The notes under the pieces are model-generated. The model saw nothing but the letters and a program-made list of their open reading frames with translations. It was not told the DNA's origin and made no database searches. 34,817 bases of DNA from Akkermansiaceae bacterium (GTDB lineage: Bacteria; Verrucomicrobiota; Verrucomicrobiia; Verrucomicrobiales; Akkermansiaceae): positions 1 through 34,817 of the forward strand of contig CAIXKE010000059.1 in NCBI GenBank assembly GCA_903919975.1, read 5' to 3'. A program made the translations under genes and the position numbers. Below, piece by piece: positions 16,401 to 25,674 of the stretch (position 1 is the first letter of the stretch; each line of letters begins with the position of its first letter).

Positions 16401-17283
16401 ATGATGAAAACCACTATTTTTCCGTTTTTTTCCGTGCTGTTGTTAGCAGGATGTCAGCCAAAGTGTCACTTCCAATGATAAGTCCGGAGCCGTGAATGAA
16501 TCAAAGGGGCTGGTGGTAAGCGCTGCGCAGCCGTCACCGCACTTCGAGGCTGTTTTGAAGCAGTTGGATGTCGGGGGCTAGGTGCTGCACTTTGAGGATC
16601 ATGAGGGGCAGCGCGAGATTTGGATCGTTTTTTTGGAGCTTATCAAGAAGGCCGTTCCCGAAAGTGTATCATTGGGAGACTTGGATACGGCTATTATGGT
16701 GGACGAGTTAGGTCTGTGCAGTGCGGCGGCCAGCAGGCACAGCCTTGTGAAGGATGATGATCACTGGCTTTTGCGCCACTACTCGCATCACCCGGACGGC
16801 TTACCCGAGGTGTATGGACTGTGGGGGGGGGTGAAACCTTTTGCGGTCGCCACGCTCCCGGCTTCGACCGATGTCGCGTTTGAAGGTCGTTTGAATGCCC
16901 GCAACATGCCGAAGATGATGCGTCGGCTCGCGAAGCCAGTGGGTAGCTCGTATACAGTGGGTAGCTCGTATAAAGTGGAATCCGCGTTGAAGGAGATGTT
17001 GCCGATCGGGCTGACCCTGGACGGGGTGCTGTCCCAAGCGAGCATGGATGTGCTGCTGAGCTTGGAGGTTGCGAAGACGGGATCGAAGCAAATGCCGGTC
17101 ATGCCAAAGGCATTCGTCCTGAAGCTCCGCACGGAGAAAGTGCTGGTGGCGGCGTGCAAACCATTGTTGTCAAATGCTCTGGGTGAGGCCAAGACCATTC
17201 CTCAAATAGGGGCTCTGGCCTGCACGCGCAGCATGGCGGACACTGAAAAAGGGCATGAGCCTCCTAACCACGAAGATTGGTGA
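16401..17283 (+). pseudogene. Decayed lipoprotein gene (frameshift and stop)
   Basis: The ATG at 16401 begins a clear lipoprotein signal (MMKTTIFPFFSVLLLAGC), but this frame ends at TGA 16476-16478. The next frame (+1) carries on with NDKSGAVNESKGLVVSAAQ and HFEAVLKQLDVGG, then a TAG at 16579-16581. Beyond it, the same frame stays open for 234 codons to 17283 (VLHFEDHEGQREIWIVFLEL onward). One frameshift and one nonsense codon therefore separate signal peptide and body. An 18-bp in-frame duplication (16939-16974) and a nine-G tract (16823-16831) lie in the body, consistent with relaxed selection. No family name can be given; the layout resembles verrucomicrobial lipoproteins of unknown role. 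The alternative is sequencing error at the first site or a shorter gene starting at GTG 16582. Confidence 0.6.
16939..16974 (+). repeat. 18-bp tandem duplication
   Basis: GTGGGTAGCTCGTATACA is followed at once by a copy differing at one base. It encodes VGSSYT then VGSSYK in the decayed lipoprotein gene, in frame. Confidence 0.85.
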
Positions 17284-17340
17284 AATGGGAATGGTCTTGG
17301 CTTTCCGTGTTGCGGCGACCTGATTTCCTAACTTGCATTT

Positions 17341-20300
17341 TTAATGAGTCTGCCGGTTCTGGCGGGAAATCATGATGGTTGAAAAGATCAGGCAGCCGAT
17401 GACGATGAAGGCGAGAAACAGCGCGCAGTAGCGTTGGGTTTCTAACGTATCCTCGGGCTCGACGAAAATCGCCTGTTTTGTAGGCGGTGGATCGGCGGCC
17501 CATGGTAAGGGTTTTTTTAAGGCAAGGAAGACGTCCCGGGTTTTCGTATTGCGGTAATCGTTGCGGAAGGTTTCCGCCTCGCGAATCATCAGATCGATCC
17601 GCTCGTTGACGAAAAACGCGGATGCCGGGCGCGCCTTGCGGTCGTCGTCCGGCCAGATTTTCATGGTTTCCACTTCGAGGGCGGTGCCTGAGGACGAGAT
17701 TCTGCGGATTCTGCTGACGAGATCGGCGGCTTCTTTTTTGTTGTTAGCCCCGGCGGCGAGCAGGCGACGCAGTCCTTCCTTGGCGAGGTCGAAGCGGATG
17801 GCATCCTTCTCGGATATGGTTTGATCGACTTGGCGGGCGCGATCGATCCGCCGTTGCAGTCGGATGCGTTCGATTTCAAAGGGATTGCGTACGGCTTGGG
17901 CGACGATCATTCCTTCGTAGGCATAGCGCAGAGGCATGATGTGGGCGGGCACGGGCACGCCTCCACGGTCGCGGATGTTTTTGGACTCTTCGAAAAGGCC
18001 GTGATTCATTTCCCGGTAGGGGACAAGCGCGCCGGCCAGAAGCATTTGTGGGACCAGCAGTAGAGGCACTGCGGTGAGGGCGGCGCGCTCGGACTTGACG
18101 ATTGATGAGACCACCAAGGCCATCGCGGTGCCGGTCCAGGCGGTGAGCGTCATCCATGCCCAGTGATGGCTGAGCATCCCCTCGATTTCCAGAAAGTGGT
18201 TTCCCACAATCAGATAGACCAGACACTGGAGTGCGGCCACGCATCCGAGCGCCAGGAATTTTGCGGTGACGTAGGATGTGGCTCCTGGTTGGCAATTTCG
18301 CTCACGCCGCAGGATCGGGCGATCACGCAGGATTTCCGTCGCGGAGTTCGTCAAGCCGAGGAACATGGCCACCGTCGCGCTGAGAAATAGATAGGCGGGA
18401 ATGTGGAGAGCGGTGGAGAAATCATAAGATCCCTCGGGTGAGGAACGTAAGGTGATGGAGATCAATGCCGCCAGTAACGGGGCTTCCAAGCAGGTGCTGT
18501 AAATCGTGCCACGATTCCGAAACTTGGAGAACAGGGAGCGCAGGAAATGGGTGGCAAAGACCGCGATGACCGCATGTAGGCGGCGCGCGGGTTTGGGTGG
18601 CAAAGGCAAGCTCTCGCCGGTTTTTGCATCGCCCAAGCGGGAGATCGGGCCGCCGCCGGTTTGCAGGGCGGTCATCAGCATCGCGCTTTCGTAGCGTTCC
18701 TGCCAGAATGATGAGGGGAAGCGCCGCGCTGCGCCTGTATTGGAGCCGCCGCCAATCGTGCTGAGCGGAGTTTCGAGCACATCGAATACGAAGTCCGCGC
18801 CAAGCGGGGATGCCGCAGTGACGGATGGATGCGCGATGCCGAGTTCATCGCAGGCGTTGCGGAAATAACTGACCATTCCCGCCGTCGATCCGAAGTAGGC
18901 GAGGCGTCCGCCGCTGTCTAACAATATTACTTTATCGAACAGGCGCAGCACCGGGGCACCGGGGCGGTGGAGTGAGGCAATGACGATTTTTTCCCGTGCC
19001 AGCGAGCGCAAGGTTTCGGCGACGTGTTCGGAATCTTTGGAAGACAGACCGGAGATCGGTTCATCGAAGAGGAAAACCTCCGCCCGGCTGCCGAGATCCA
19101 AGCCTAGATTCAAGCGGCTGCGTTCGCCACCGGAAAGGGTTTTCTCGCCGGGCGATCCGACCTTACGGCGGGCGATGGATTGCAGGCCGAGCTCGGCAAG
19201 AATGCTGTCCACGCGCCGTTCATGCTCCGCGAGCGAGAGGGCGGGGCGGCGGATCGTAATCGCATGGCGCAGGTGTTCGCGCACGGTGAGCAGGGGATTG
19301 AGAGCTTCCTCCTGCGGCATGTGTGCGATGAAGGGTATCAACTGTTCACGACGCTCATAGAGCGGGATTCCGTTGAGTTTCACCTCCCCGCGTGTCGGCT
19401 TGCGTTGTCCGGAGAGCACTGCCAGCAAAGTGCTTTTGCCGCTGCCGCTCGGACCGATGATGCAGAGCATTTCGCCGCGCTTCACTTCAAAGTCGATGTG
19501 ATCCAGGGCCCGCGCTCCCGGCCCGAAATCATGGGTTAGATCCTCGACCCGTAGGGATTCGATCAGGGTCCTTTCTTCATCGAGAAAACCTTCGCTGAAA
19601 CGGCAGCGCACCGACTGGCTGCCGGACAAACGGATCAACGAACCATCGCGCAAAGTGGCGGAATGGCGGACTGGAATGCCGTCCACTTGGATCAGGCCGT
19701 GACTTTCGCGGATTTGTAATTCACCCTCGGCGTGCTCGGCATCGTAGCGGATGAAGAGCACGGTTTTTGGCGAGAGTTTCTGCCCTAACAACAAGTCGCC
19801 CCGATCGAGGGCCGAGGGATCGTTTGAAACCAAATATTCCTGGCGGTCGCCGGTCAGGCGGAAGCGTCTGCCCGATTGAGTGGCCTTGCGTCGCAGGTCA
19901 TGGATCGAGAGGCTGAATCCCGATTCATCGCCGAGTCGCTCATGATTCAGGCAAGTGACGATATCGCCCTTTTTCAGTGGCCCGCGGTTGCCTGCATGCA
20001 GTTCCGTATCGCGCAACGCCTCCACCACAGCCTCCAATCCGAAGCGGATCCGCAGTGAACTTTGGCGTCCGATAGTCCGTTCGGCGACGAGTCCCGCATC
20101 GCCTCTTTCCAGATAGATGGCGGGAGCGTTGCCGGTGCGTTTCACATCGAGGAAAAACACCAGGTCCTCATAGCTCAAGGTCCAGCCGGGGACGACCAAG
20201 GGTTGGCGCTCGCGCATCCGCAGGAAAGATCCGGTCTCCACCGATCGGCCGCGAATCCACAGTGGGGCGGCTCCGGTGTTTCTGACTAAAATTAAATCCC

Positions 20301-20904
20301 GGGCACGGTAAACGCTGAATTCATGGCCGGCGGCCGCCGGTGGCAACAAGACATCCACGCCGTTTCGCCCGAAAATCAGTCGCTCAAAGGGAAGTGCCCC
20401 CGCCTCGGACTCATTGAGTTCTCCACGCATTTCCCGCAGGATGGCCGTGCCGAAATCCGGTCGGCCCAAGCGCCGCATGAAGACCTCGAAGCTCGCCCGG
20501 TTCCGTTCCGAGCGCCCGGCGGCATCCACCAAAGTGAATAATTGAAGTCCCAGAGCTAATTTTCCAGAATCATCATAAGCGTTCTTGAGTTCCATCGCCA
20601 AGCTCTGCAAAGCCCTTGGATTTCTTACCGCCCGTTGCATCCGCCTGCTCAACCATCCGTGATCGACCTCGGGGAAGGCGCTGCGAAAAAGGTCGAGAAT
20701 CAAGTCCGCCTCGAATGGGCTCAGTTCGCCGTCGAGCATGGCGAAGGCGACGAATGCATCCACCAGCACGCCCACTTGGGCGTCCGCGCCGGGCCGCAAT
20801 GCGCGCAAGCGTCCGATGCCCGGAATCGTCCGCAACCAGCGCTTCAAGCGCAGCCGCCGCGACGTTGATACGGGCGGGTCTTTGGGTGAGTTGGGAGAAT
20901 CCAC
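17341..20904 (-). CDS. ABCG-like transporter fused to TerB-like and FHA-like N-terminal domains
   Basis: A 1187-residue fusion. Residues about 43-148 resemble a TerB/DjlA-type helical domain ([20 protein letters not shown], then [19 protein letters not shown]). About 370-440 is FHA-like ([28 protein letters not shown]). The ATPase domain has Walker A GPSGSGKS (484-491), signature [12 protein letters not shown] (from 589), Walker B VFLFDEP (610-616) and the H-loop H646, all intact. An ABC-2 type membrane domain follows (from about 785) with some five hydrophobic segments, a roughly 120-residue polar loop, and a last membrane helix (about 1160-1180). The order ATPase then membrane domain is that of ABCG proteins. 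The FHA-like module suggests control by phosphorylation. The substrate is unknown. The start is GTG at 20904. Confidence 0.85.
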   Translation of the reverse strand: MDSPNSPKDPPVSTSRRLRLKRWLRTIPGIGRLRALRPGADAQVGVLVDAFVAFAMLDGELSPFEADLILDLFRSAFPEVDHGWLSRRMQRAVRNPRALQSLAMELKNAYDDSGKLALGLQLFTLVDAAGRSERNRASFEVFMRRLGRPDFGTAILREMRGELNESEAGALPFERLIFGRNGVDVLLPPAAAGHEFSVYRARDLILVRNTGAAPLWIRGRSVETGSFLRMRERQPLVVPGWTLSYEDLVFFLDVKRTGNAPAIYLERGDAGLVAERTIGRQSSLRIRFGLEAVVEALRDTELHAGNRGPLKKGDIVTCLNHERLGDESGFSLSIHDLRRKATQSGRRFRLTGDRQEYLVSNDPSALDRGDLLLGQKLSPKTVLFIRYDAEHAEGELQIRESHGLIQVDGIPVRHSATLRDGSLIRLSGSQSVRCRFSEGFLDEERTLIESLRVEDLTHDFGPGARALDHIDFEVKRGEMLCIIGPSGSGKSTLLAVLSGQRKPTRGEVKLNGIPLYERREQLIPFIAHMPQEEALNPLLTVREHLRHAITIRRPALSLAEHERRVDSILAELGLQSIARRKVGSPGEKTLSGGERSRLNLGLDLGSRAEVFLFDEPISGLSSKDSEHVAETLRSLAREKIVIASLHRPGAPVLRLFDKVILLDSGGRLAYFGSTAGMVSYFRNACDELGIAHPSVTAASPLGADFVFDVLETPLSTIGGGSNTGAARRFPSSFWQERYESAMLMTALQTGGGPISRLGDAKTGESLPLPPKPARRLHAVIAVFATHFLRSLFSKFRNRGTIYSTCLEAPLLAALISITLRSSPEGSYDFSTALHIPAYLFLSATVAMFLGLTNSATEILRDRPILRRERNCQPGATSYVTAKFLALGCVAALQCLVYLIVGNHFLEIEGMLSHHWAWMTLTAWTGTAMALVVSSIVKSERAALTAVPLLLVPQMLLAGALVPYREMNHGLFEESKNIRDRGGVPVPAHIMPLRYAYEGMIVAQAVRNPFEIERIRLQRRIDRARQVDQTISEKDAIRFDLAKEGLRRLLAAGANNKKEAADLVSRIRRISSSGTALEVETMKIWPDDDRKARPASAFFVNERIDLMIREAETFRNDYRNTKTRDVFLALKKPLPWAADPPPTKQAIFVEPEDTLETQRYCALFLAFIVIGCLIFSTIMISRQNRQTH

Positions 20905-20911
20905 AGCGGTG

Positions 20912-20940
20912 TTCTAAGCAGACAGATAGCCCGTCCGCAA
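20912..20940 (-). promoter_or_regulatory. Candidate promoter giving a leaderless transcript for the ABC fusion
   Basis: On the minus strand TTGCGG (20940-20935) is followed after 14 bases by TGC-TTAGAA (20920-20912). The -10-like box lies 7 bases before the GTG start codon at 20904, so transcription would begin at or next to the start codon. Confidence 0.4.
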
Positions 20941-20960
20941 GGCCTGTGCAAAAAAGGGGT

Positions 20961-20987
20961 TTGCTTTTCATCCGCTTCGGCTATCAT
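20961..20987 (+). promoter_or_regulatory. Candidate ftsH promoter
   Basis: TTGCTT (20961-20966) and TATCAT (20982-20987, five of six consensus bases) stand 15 bases apart. This would give a leader of about 70 bases before the ftsH ATG at 21064. Confidence 0.35.
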
Positions 20988-21063
20988 TTCGCGCTCCCGG
21001 ACGCATCGGCGGGGTTGGCATCCCACCACTCCCGCCGCCGCCGCCCGGTTTTTTTACGCTACC

Positions 21064-23421
21064 ATGTCTGACTCTCCGAATCCCACTCCTCCGCCCAGTA
21101 ATCCGAACCGACCTGCCGGTGATACCAATGGTTTCAATTGGCGTATGCTGGCGTTATTCGCCGTGGCTTCGGTGATTCTCGGTGTGGCCTTTTTTACCAA
21201 TTCCGGCAAAGCGGTCAGCCCGATGACCTATTCCCAGTTCCGCAAAGCTTGGGATCAGGGACGGGTCGTCACCAATGATCCGAAGCGCCCACTTAAGGTC
21301 ATCACCAGCGATACCGCCTATGACGCCACGATTGTCGGCTTTGCCGAGCCGCGGTTGGTGGAGCCCCAAGACCCGCAGCGGGTGAGTAAGGACTTCCGGG
21401 TTATCGTGAATCTTGATCTCCAAGGTGATGCGATCCGCGACATTCTGGGCGACAGCGTGCGCATGCAGCAGATCGCCGCCACCACTGAGACTCCGCTCGA
21501 AGGCGATGTGGAAACCCTATCGTTGGCGGAGCTCCGCAAGGCCCTCGCTCTCGAGCAGGTCAAGACTTCGGATCCCATCAACCCGCTCCGCATTCTTACC
21601 ACGTCTGCCAACCGCGATGCCGTCATCGTGGGCACCCGCGAAATCGTGACCAATCTGGTCGCCCCCAAAGATACAACCGGAAAGGCCCTTGAGGCCGCCC
21701 CGTTTAAAGTCGAGGTTTCTACCGTTATTCAGGGCGAAGAACTTCGTGAGCTGGTCAAAGATAAGGCGGTCTACGAGCGCACCACGGACTATCTGAAGAA
21801 TGCGTTGTTCACCTTTTTGCCATTCCTTCTGATTATCGCCATTTTGTTTTTCCTGTTTCGCCAGCAAATGAAATCCGCCGGACGCGGAGCCATGTCCTTC
21901 GGTAAAAGCAAGGCCCGTCTGCTCACGATGGATCGCAATAAGGTCACCTTCAAAGACGTCGCCGGCATCCAGGAAGCCAAGGAGGAGTTGTTTGAAATCG
22001 TCGATTTCCTCCGCGATCCGCGCAAGTTTCAGAAACTCGGCGGCTCCATTCCCAAGGGGGTGCTCATGGTTGGCGCGCCCGGCACTGGCAAAACCTTGCT
22101 CGCCCGCGCCATCGCCGGTGAGGCGGATGTCCCGTTCTTTTCGATCTCCGGCTCGGACTTCGTCGAAATGTTTGTCGGCGTCGGCGCATCCCGCGTCCGC
22201 GACATGTTCGAACAAGGGAAAAAACATGCGCCCTGCTTGATTTTTATCGATGAAATCGACGCCGTTGGCCGCCATCGCGGTCATGGGATGGGTGGCGGTC
22301 ACGACGAACGCGAACAAACGCTCAACCAATTGCTCGTCGAAATGGACGGCTTTGACACCCAGGAGGGCGTCATCATCATCGCCGCCACCAACCGCCCGGA
22401 CGTGCTCGATCCTGCGTTGCTGCGTCCCGGCCGATTCGACCGCCAAGTCACGATCAATTTACCCGACGTCAATGGCCGCGAGGAAATCCTGCGCGTCCAC
22501 GTCAAGAAGATCAAACTCGCCGCTGGTGTGGATCTCTCGAAAATCGCCCGAGGCACTCCCGGATTTTCCGGCGCGGAACTCGCGAATCTCGTCAATGAAT
22601 CCGCATTGCTCGCCGCTCGCCGCGGGCTGAGCGCTGTGACACTCGACGAAATGGAAGAGGCACGCGACAAAGTCCGCTGGGGACGCGAACGCCGCAGTCT
22701 CGCCATGTCCGACAAGGAAAAAACCGGCACCGCCTGGCACGAAGCCGGTCACGCCTACCTCAACATGGTGTTGCCCGATACCAACCCGCTTCATAAAGTC
22801 ACCATCATCCCGCGCGGGCCCTATCTCGGCGCGACGATGTATTTGCCGGAGGGTGATAAGTATTCCACGCAGAAAAAAGAGGCGCTCGCAAATCTCATCG
22901 TCACGATGGGTGGGCGTATTGCCGAATCATTCCACAGTGACGATGTTTCTAACGGCGCATCCGGCGACATCCGTCAAGCCACCTCGCTCGCCCGCCACAT
23001 GGTTTGCGAATGGGGCATGAGCGACCAACTCGGCATGGTGGAATACGGCGAAGGCGATAGCCCGGTTTTCCTGGCCCGGGACATGACTAAATCCCGCAAT
23101 TACTCGGAGGAAACTGCCCGTGTCATCGATTCTGAAATCAAACGCTTCATCGATGATGCGTATGCGACCGCCGAACGCGTCCTCAATGAAGGCCGCGATA
23201 AGGTGGAACTCATCGCCAAAGCCTTGCTAGAGTTTGAGACGCTCGATGCCGGCCACCTGCGCGACATCATCGATTTCGGTGAGATGAAAAACCCGCCAAC
23301 AGCGCCCAAGCCACCGCCCGTTCCGGAGGAATTAAAGAAGAAACCCGCGGCAAAATCATCCACGGAAGATTCCCACGAGGATGACGGCCCGATTCCCGGA
23401 GCTGTCGGTGCTACCGCTTAA
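21064..23421 (+). CDS. ftsH: ATP-dependent zinc metalloprotease FtsH with duplicated periplasmic domain
   Basis: FtsH extracts and degrades membrane and some cytoplasmic proteins. The protein has 785 residues, some 140 more than the E. coli enzyme. A first membrane helix lies at about 28-45, a periplasmic region at 46-245, and a second helix at about 247-265. The AAA module has GAPGTGKT (337-344), LIFIDEID (392-399) and the pore loop FVGVGASR. The protease site has HEAGH (559-563) and the third zinc ligand D635 in NGASGD. The additional length is mainly in the periplasm: residues about 55-130 and 153-233 look like two copies of one domain ([22 protein letters not shown] against [22 protein letters not shown]). 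The C-terminal tail is Pro/Lys-rich. No Shine-Dalgarno; a hairpin follows the stop codon. Confidence 0.96.
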   Translation: MSDSPNPTPPPSNPNRPAGDTNGFNWRMLALFAVASVILGVAFFTNSGKAVSPMTYSQFRKAWDQGRVVTNDPKRPLKVITSDTAYDATIVGFAEPRLVEPQDPQRVSKDFRVIVNLDLQGDAIRDILGDSVRMQQIAATTETPLEGDVETLSLAELRKALALEQVKTSDPINPLRILTTSANRDAVIVGTREIVTNLVAPKDTTGKALEAAPFKVEVSTVIQGEELRELVKDKAVYERTTDYLKNALFTFLPFLLIIAILFFLFRQQMKSAGRGAMSFGKSKARLLTMDRNKVTFKDVAGIQEAKEELFEIVDFLRDPRKFQKLGGSIPKGVLMVGAPGTGKTLLARAIAGEADVPFFSISGSDFVEMFVGVGASRVRDMFEQGKKHAPCLIFIDEIDAVGRHRGHGMGGGHDEREQTLNQLLVEMDGFDTQEGVIIIAATNRPDVLDPALLRPGRFDRQVTINLPDVNGREEILRVHVKKIKLAAGVDLSKIARGTPGFSGAELANLVNESALLAARRGLSAVTLDEMEEARDKVRWGRERRSLAMSDKEKTGTAWHEAGHAYLNMVLPDTNPLHKVTIIPRGPYLGATMYLPEGDKYSTQKKEALANLIVTMGGRIAESFHSDDVSNGASGDIRQATSLARHMVCEWGMSDQLGMVEYGEGDSPVFLARDMTKSRNYSEETARVIDSEIKRFIDDAYATAERVLNEGRDKVELIAKALLEFETLDAGHLRDIIDFGEMKNPPTAPKPPPVPEELKKKPAAKSSTEDSHEDDGPIPGAVGATA

Positions 23422-23444
23422 GAAGCGCTGCCGCGCAGCGCTTC
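23422..23444 (+). terminator. Hairpin immediately after ftsH
   Basis: A perfect 10-bp stem, GAAGCGCTGC and GCAGCGCTTC with loop CGC, starts one base after the TAA stop. It is not followed by a T-run (the next bases are G-rich), so it may protect the 3' end or end transcription with help from a factor. Confidence 0.5.
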
Positions 23445-23640
23445 AGTGACCGGGGGTGGGGGTGGGGGAATCGCAAGAATTTCACAGTCCTAAATCCCAG
23501 CCTTCTTATATGGATTTCAGGCATGGAAAGCAGATTCTTTTTTTTCTTTTCGGTTGCGGCGAACGGTCTCCGGGATACTCTGATCTCGACTGCTGTGTAC
23601 GACAATTTTGGAAGCTGGCCCGAACCGATATGATTTAACC
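23445..23640. other. Intergenic space between convergent ftsH and arsC-like genes
   Basis: A G-rich tract (23452-23467) and a T-rich tract (about 23530-23550) are visible. No coding frame or RNA gene is recognised. Confidence 0.45.
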
Positions 23641-23705
23641 GGGGTCATCTTCCGGTGTCCAATGTCATGCCCTTACGGGAAGACAGAAAACCACCGGACG
23701 ACCCC
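23641..23705. other. Highly structured 65-base element in a convergent intergenic region
   Basis: Nested complementary blocks are visible: GGGGTC (23641-23646) with GACCCC (23700-23705), CCGGTG (23652-23657) with CACCGG (23692-23697), TGTC (23663-23666) with GACA (23682-23685), and CCC (23670-23672) with GGG (23677-23679) around a TTAC loop. All blocks nest into a single branched-free long hairpin with internal loops. It could be a bidirectional terminator, a small RNA, or a relic of a palindromic mobile repeat. Confidence 0.6.
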
Positions 23706-23766
23706 ACTTATAGAGTTTACGGAACGTGGCTCACAGCCCCAATGACGGCACAGCGGTCTTTTTTAT

Positions 23767-24117
23767 TTATAGCATTTTCTTCCAGACTTCCGGTTTGAAG
23801 CCGGTGAGCGCCTTGCCATTGCCTATGAGAAACGGGCGCTTGACGAGGTTGCCATTTTTCGAAAGCAGATCGAAGACTTCGGTTTCGGTGAGGGTGGGCA
23901 GTTTGTCCTTCATGCCGAGCGCGCGGTAGTCCATGCCCGATGTGTTGAAGAGCTTCTTTATGTCTCCGCTGAGGATATGGAGAGCGGCTTTCAGTTCGGC
24001 AGGCGTCGGCGGAGTTTCTCGGATGGCCAGCGTTTGATGGGGAATGCCGTGAGTTTCAAGCCACTTGATGGCGTCCCGGCAGGTGCTGCATTTTTGATAG
24101 ATATAGACTTTGAACAT
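23767..24117 (-). CDS. ArsC/Spx-family thioredoxin-fold protein (YffB/MgsR-like)
   Basis: A 116-residue member of the ArsC/Spx/YffB superfamily. The N-terminus MFKVYIYQKCSTCRDA contains the CxxC pair C10 and C13; classical ArsC has a single Cys here and Spx-type regulators have CxxC. The family C-terminal segment VKRPFLIGNGKALTGFK is present, with the conserved RP. Related proteins reduce arsenate with glutathione or glutaredoxin, act as redox-sensing RNA-polymerase-binding regulators, or have unknown roles. No ars operon is near, so arsenate detoxification is not supported by context. It is divergent from the FmdB-like gene. Membership is secure, specific function is not. Confidence 0.86.
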   Translation of the reverse strand: MFKVYIYQKCSTCRDAIKWLETHGIPHQTLAIRETPPTPAELKAALHILSGDIKKLFNTSGMDYRALGMKDKLPTLTETEVFDLLSKNGNLVKRPFLIGNGKALTGFKPEVWKKML

Positions 24118-24198
24118 CGCCGGAGGATTGCAGCCCGATGTGGATGATGCAAGGCGGGGAATTTACCAAGTCCTCGTGTTGCTCTGCGCACACGGGGC

Positions 24199-24226
24199 TT
24201 GCACGGTCGGTGAAACGTGTTACGAG
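24199..24226 (+). promoter_or_regulatory. Candidate promoter of the FmdB-like gene
   Basis: TTGCAC (24199-24204), 13 bases, then TGT-TACGAG (24218-24226), the same layout as the candidates before rpsM and the efflux operon. The leader would be only about 9 bases before the ATG at 24242, with no room for a Shine-Dalgarno. Confidence 0.4.
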
Positions 24227-24241
24227 TCTCCGCCTAAAGCC

Positions 24242-24526
24242 ATGCCCAACTACGATTACGAATGTCAGAAATGTGGAGAACGCTTCGAGGTGTTTCAAAG
24301 CATGAACGATGCGAAACTCACCGATTGCCCGCAGCAAGCGTGCGAGGTTCAGGTGAAGCGCCTGCTCGGCACCGGTGGCGGCATTATTTTCAAGGGTGCC
24401 GGTTTTTATCAGACGGATTATCGTTCGTCCTCATACCAAGCCGGAGCCAAAGCGGAAAATAGCTCCGGCAAGACCGAAAGCGCCACCGTTGCGCCCGCCG
24501 CCGCCCCAAAAGCAAAAGCGGAGTGA
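24242..24526 (+). CDS. FmdB-family zinc ribbon protein
   Basis: A 94-residue protein. The first 50 residues match the FmdB putative regulatory domain: MPNYDYECQKCGERFEVFQSM, with a zinc pair CxxC (C8 and C11) and a second pair in DCPQQAC, then VKRLLGTGGGIIFKGAGFY. FmdB was named from the formamidase operon of Methylophilus; most members have no defined role. The tail is a low-complexity Ala/Pro/Lys/Ser-rich extension. The start at 24242 is chosen because the domain begins immediately after it; an upstream start at 24110 would add 44 residues that run into the neighbouring divergent gene. It ends 164 bases before rpsM. Confidence 0.88.
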   Translation: MPNYDYECQKCGERFEVFQSMNDAKLTDCPQQACEVQVKRLLGTGGGIIFKGAGFYQTDYRSSSYQAGAKAENSSGKTESATVAPAAAPKAKAE

Positions 24527-24595
24527 TTTTCCACCGGTGGACCAAGCCCCGTCACGCAACTTTGAGTTAAAACCGAGAAATTTTCCATTTCCCGC

Positions 24596-24623
24596 TTGCC
24601 AGCCCCCGGCGGTCTGCTAAATC
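24596..24623 (+). promoter_or_regulatory. Candidate promoter of rpsM-rpsK-rpsD
   Basis: TTGCCA (24596-24601), then 13 bases, then TGC-TAAATC (24615-24623). TTGCCA matches the -35 consensus at five of six positions; TAAATC is a weak -10 made stronger by the TG. The transcript would begin near 24630, just before the hairpin at 24638-24659. Confidence 0.45.
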
Positions 24624-24637
24624 ACCCGCCCCGCAGC

Positions 24638-24659
24638 GTCTCCAGAGCAGTCTGGAGGC
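24638..24659 (+). promoter_or_regulatory. Hairpin in the rpsM leader
   Basis: CTCCAGA and TCTGGAG (24640-24646, 24651-24657) pair perfectly around a GCAG tetraloop, and GT/GC extends the stem by two pairs. It lies 32 bases upstream of the rpsM ATG. Alpha-operon mRNA in other bacteria is bound by S4, which is encoded here by rpsD, so this is a candidate autoregulatory site; it could also be a weak terminator of the FmdB gene. Confidence 0.4.
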
Positions 24660-24690
24660 CCTTTGCGTTCACGCGAAATTCACGCACATC

Positions 24691-25059
24691 ATGGCACGTA
24701 TCCTAGGTATTGAAATTCCCAATGAGAAGCGCATCGAAGCTTCTCTCCCCTACATGTTTGGCATCGGCCGCCCAACGGCAGCCAAAATCCTCGAACATGC
24801 AGGGATCGACCCGAACATCCGCACTGGTCAACTCAGTGAGGATCAACTCGTCCGCATCGCTCAGGTGATTCAAACCGAAGCGATCATGGTCGAAGGCGAT
24901 CTTCGCCGTGAGCGTCAATCGCAATTGAAGCGTTTGACCTCGATCAATTGCTACCGCGGCATCCGTCACAAGCGTGGCTTGCCGGTCCGTGGTCAGCGCA
25001 CCCGGACGAATGCCCGCACCCGTAAGGGCAAGAAGAAGACCGTGGGCGTGAAGAAATAA
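24691..25059 (+). CDS. rpsM: 30S ribosomal protein S13
   Basis: S13 sits in the head of the small subunit and forms bridges to the large subunit and contacts P-site tRNA. Its length of 122 residues is normal. Family segments are visible: [19 protein letters not shown], then [20 protein letters not shown], and the basic C-terminal [19 protein letters not shown]. It heads rpsM-rpsK-rpsD, with 15 bases to rpsK. rpmJ, infA and secY, frequent upstream neighbours, are absent; an FmdB gene is upstream instead. No Shine-Dalgarno precedes the ATG. Confidence 0.97.
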   Translation: MARILGIEIPNEKRIEASLPYMFGIGRPTAAKILEHAGIDPNIRTGQLSEDQLVRIAQVIQTEAIMVEGDLRRERQSQLKRLTSINCYRGIRHKRGLPVRGQRTRTNARTRKGKKKTVGVKK

Positions 25060-25074
25060 TTTTAGTTAACACTC

Positions 25075-25650
25075 ATGTCCGAAGAAACCAACCAAGATGC
25101 TGCCGTAGAGTCGGCAGTTGAGCCCATAGCAGCTCCAGAACCCGCCACCACTCCTGCTCCTGAAGCAGCCTCCCCGACGCCTGCTGCTCCCGCAGCGGCC
25201 GCCGTTGAAGGCGCGCCGAAGAAGGAAGCCAAACGAGACATTTTCGCCGAAATCGGCGGAGGTGAAGAGGAAATCAAGATTCACAAGGCCAAAGGTGCCA
25301 AGAATGTGATTCGCGGCATCGTCCACGTGACTGCGACTTTCAACAACACCCTCGTCAGTGTGACGGACGCCAATGGCAACGCCATCGGTTGGTCAAGCGC
25401 CGGCAAGATGGGCTTTAAGGGTTCCCGCAAGAGCACGGCTTACGCTGCTCAGGTGGTTTCGCAAGACGCCTGCCGCCAAGCGATGGGCCACGGACTTAAG
25501 GAAGTGGATGTGCGCGTGAAGGGTCCGGGTTCGGGCCGTGAATCCGCTGTCCGCGCCGTGCAAGGTCTGGGTCTTGAAATCCTTTCCATTCGCGACGTGA
25601 CTCCGATCCCTCACAACGGCTGCCGTCCGAAGAAGGCTCGCCGCGTTTAA
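25075..25650 (+). CDS. rpsK: 30S ribosomal protein S11 with a long N-terminal extension
   Basis: S11 lies on the platform of the small subunit near the mRNA exit. The canonical core begins at about residue 75 ([20 protein letters not shown]) and includes [15 protein letters not shown] and [14 protein letters not shown], ending [18 protein letters not shown] as in the family. The total is 191 residues against about 129 usually. The first 50 residues are acidic then Pro/Ala-rich ([19 protein letters not shown]), then a charged linker ([23 protein letters not shown]). The frame is continuous, and no later ATG exists before the core, so the extension appears genuine. It lies 24 bases before rpsD. 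Confidence 0.95.
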   Translation: MSEETNQDAAVESAVEPIAAPEPATTPAPEAASPTPAAPAAAAVEGAPKKEAKRDIFAEIGGGEEEIKIHKAKGAKNVIRGIVHVTATFNNTLVSVTDANGNAIGWSSAGKMGFKGSRKSTAYAAQVVSQDACRQAMGHGLKEVDVRVKGPGSGRESAVRAVQGLGLEILSIRDVTPIPHNGCRPKKARRV

Positions 25651-25674
25651 TCCCAATTTTAGAATTACTCCATC

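Noticed and set aside
23767-24117. Annotation as arsenate reductase with a detoxification role
   Set aside because: CxxC at the active site and absence of any ars gene nearby favour the broader Spx/YffB-like assignment.
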